From the NCBI GenBank assembly GCA_963991145.1, contig CAXDOZ010000150.1:1-5285 (forward strand): 5,285 nucleotides of DNA, given 5' to 3'. Position 1 is the stretch's first letter. Each line of letters opens with the position of its first letter. The notes under the pieces are model-generated. The model saw only the letters and a list, made by a program, of their open reading frames with translations. It was not told the DNA's origin and made no database searches. Below are positions 4,680-5,285 of this stretch, piece after piece. This stretch comes from CAXDOZ01 sp963991145 (GTDB lineage: Bacteria > Bacteroidota > Bacteroidia > Chitinophagales > JABDMM01). The position numbers and the translations under genes were made by a program.

Positions 4680-5285
4680 CAAACCAATATCTCTGGTGTA
4701 ATTAATAGTTACAGTCCTGTTTCAGGTTTTGATACCTGCGCAAACTCTATCACCGTTGGTAATCCTGCATTTTTCAGCCCCGGGGATACGGTTCTCCTAA
4801 TTCAAATGAAAGGAGCTACCATTGATAACTCCAACACTTTCCTCTTTGGAGATGTAACAAATTATGGCAGTGCGGGTGCCTATGAATTTAATGTAGTCCA
4901 ATCTGTTACCGGTGCTAATGTTGTTCTCCAGTTTGCATTAAGTAATACTTATGACCCTACTGGCTCTGTTCAGCTCATTACCTGCCCTCAATATGCAAAT
5001 GCCACAATGGTTGGAGATATCCTTCCATTACCATGGAATGGCACAGTTGGTGGGGTAATTACATTTATGGTAAATGGGACCCTCGATATGCAGGGCTTTG
5101 CCGTTCGGGCGGAAGAAGATGGATTTAGGGGAGCAGGATATGTGAATGTCGCCTCATCCTGTAATTTCCTTACCAATGCAAATGCTTATTTCTATGCTTT
5201 AGGAGCATGGGAAGGTTCGCCAAAAGGAGAAGGGATCGCGAATTTCATACCTGGCAGAGAGTGGGGTCGCGGAGCACAAGCCAAC
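4614..5285 (+). CDS. Secreted surface protein, probable type IX secretion substrate (3'-truncated by window edge)
   Basis: The frame is open for 224 codons from ATG at 4614 to the window end, so the gene is partial. Residues 1-22 (MKQFLRSVALLLFLSFGA, then VSFA) form a signal peptide with cleavage before Gln23, a common Bacteroidota pattern. The mature part has a recognisable plan: an early INSYSPV segment (31-37), GDTVLLIQMKGATI (58-71), GAYEFNVV (86-93), VQLITCPQY (120-128), PWNGTVGGVITFMVNGTLDMQGF (near 141-163) and GFRGAGY (170-176). This resembles the N-terminal beta-rich region of long Bacteroidota exported proteins that typically continue into a glycine-rich stretch and end in a type IX sorting domain; here the final visible residues GREWGRGAQAN may be its beginning. 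Function is not known; an extracellular or surface structural/adhesive role is inferred. No catalytic motif is visible. An upstream TTG start at 4545 is possible in frame but would bury the signal peptide. Confidence 0.85.
   Translation, partial: MKQFLRSVALLLFLSFGAVSFAQTNISGVINSYSPVSGFDTCANSITVGNPAFFSPGDTVLLIQMKGATIDNSNTFLFGDVTNYGSAGAYEFNVVQSVTGANVVLQFALSNTYDPTGSVQLITCPQYANATMVGDILPLPWNGTVGGVITFMVNGTLDMQGFAVRAEEDGFRGAGYVNVASSCNFLTNANAYFYALGAWEGSPKGEGIANFIPGREWGRGAQAN

Noticed and set aside
4988..5176. 62-codon minus-strand frame inside the downstream secreted-protein gene
   Set aside because: Antisense shadow of the frame with a clear signal peptide and family motifs.
1..5285. CRISPR array, mobile element, toxin-antitoxin or defence system
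   Set aside because: No regularly spaced repeats, terminal inverted repeats, transposase or integrase motifs, or paired small genes were seen.

Overview
The window is a piece of a Bacteroidota chromosome, most likely from a Flavobacteriia-like lineage. Four things point there: two large secreted proteins of families that are common in Bacteroidota and rare elsewhere; signal peptides ending in the usual AKA|T and SFA|Q patterns; a TACATTTG box that matches the Bacteroidota -7 promoter consensus TAnnTTTG; and gene starts without a well-placed Shine-Dalgarno sequence. I cannot name a genus from the sequence.

Layout. Positions 1-2453, minus strand: the first 817 codons of a very large, cysteine-rich, secreted multidomain surface protein. 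Its start is inside the window and its C-terminus lies beyond position 1. Positions 2454-2731: a 278-base divergent intergenic region with an imperfect palindrome, a small AT-rich hairpin and a probable aspS promoter. Positions 2732-4492, plus strand: a complete aspartyl-tRNA synthetase gene (aspS, 586 residues). Positions 4493-4613: a 121-base spacer with an imperfect inverted repeat and a candidate promoter almost touching the next start codon. Positions 4614-5285, plus strand: the first 224 codons of a second secreted protein, of the type that usually continues into a glycine-rich stretch and a type IX secretion C-terminal signal.

How the genes relate. aspS is a housekeeping gene for charging tRNA-Asp. 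The two flanking genes encode exported proteins, probably cell-surface or extracellular structural or adhesive proteins sent out by the Sec system and then the type IX secretion system. That last step is inferred from family, because neither C-terminus is visible. I see no functional link between aspS and its neighbours. The first gene is divergent from aspS, and the second is co-directional but separated by 121 bases with its own candidate promoter.

I found no tRNA, rRNA, CRISPR array, insertion sequence, phage gene or toxin-antitoxin pair, and no convincing sign of a new multi-gene system. The more interesting material is the modular architecture of the long surface protein, the possibly leaderless start of the third gene, and the inverted repeats in the two intergenic regions.
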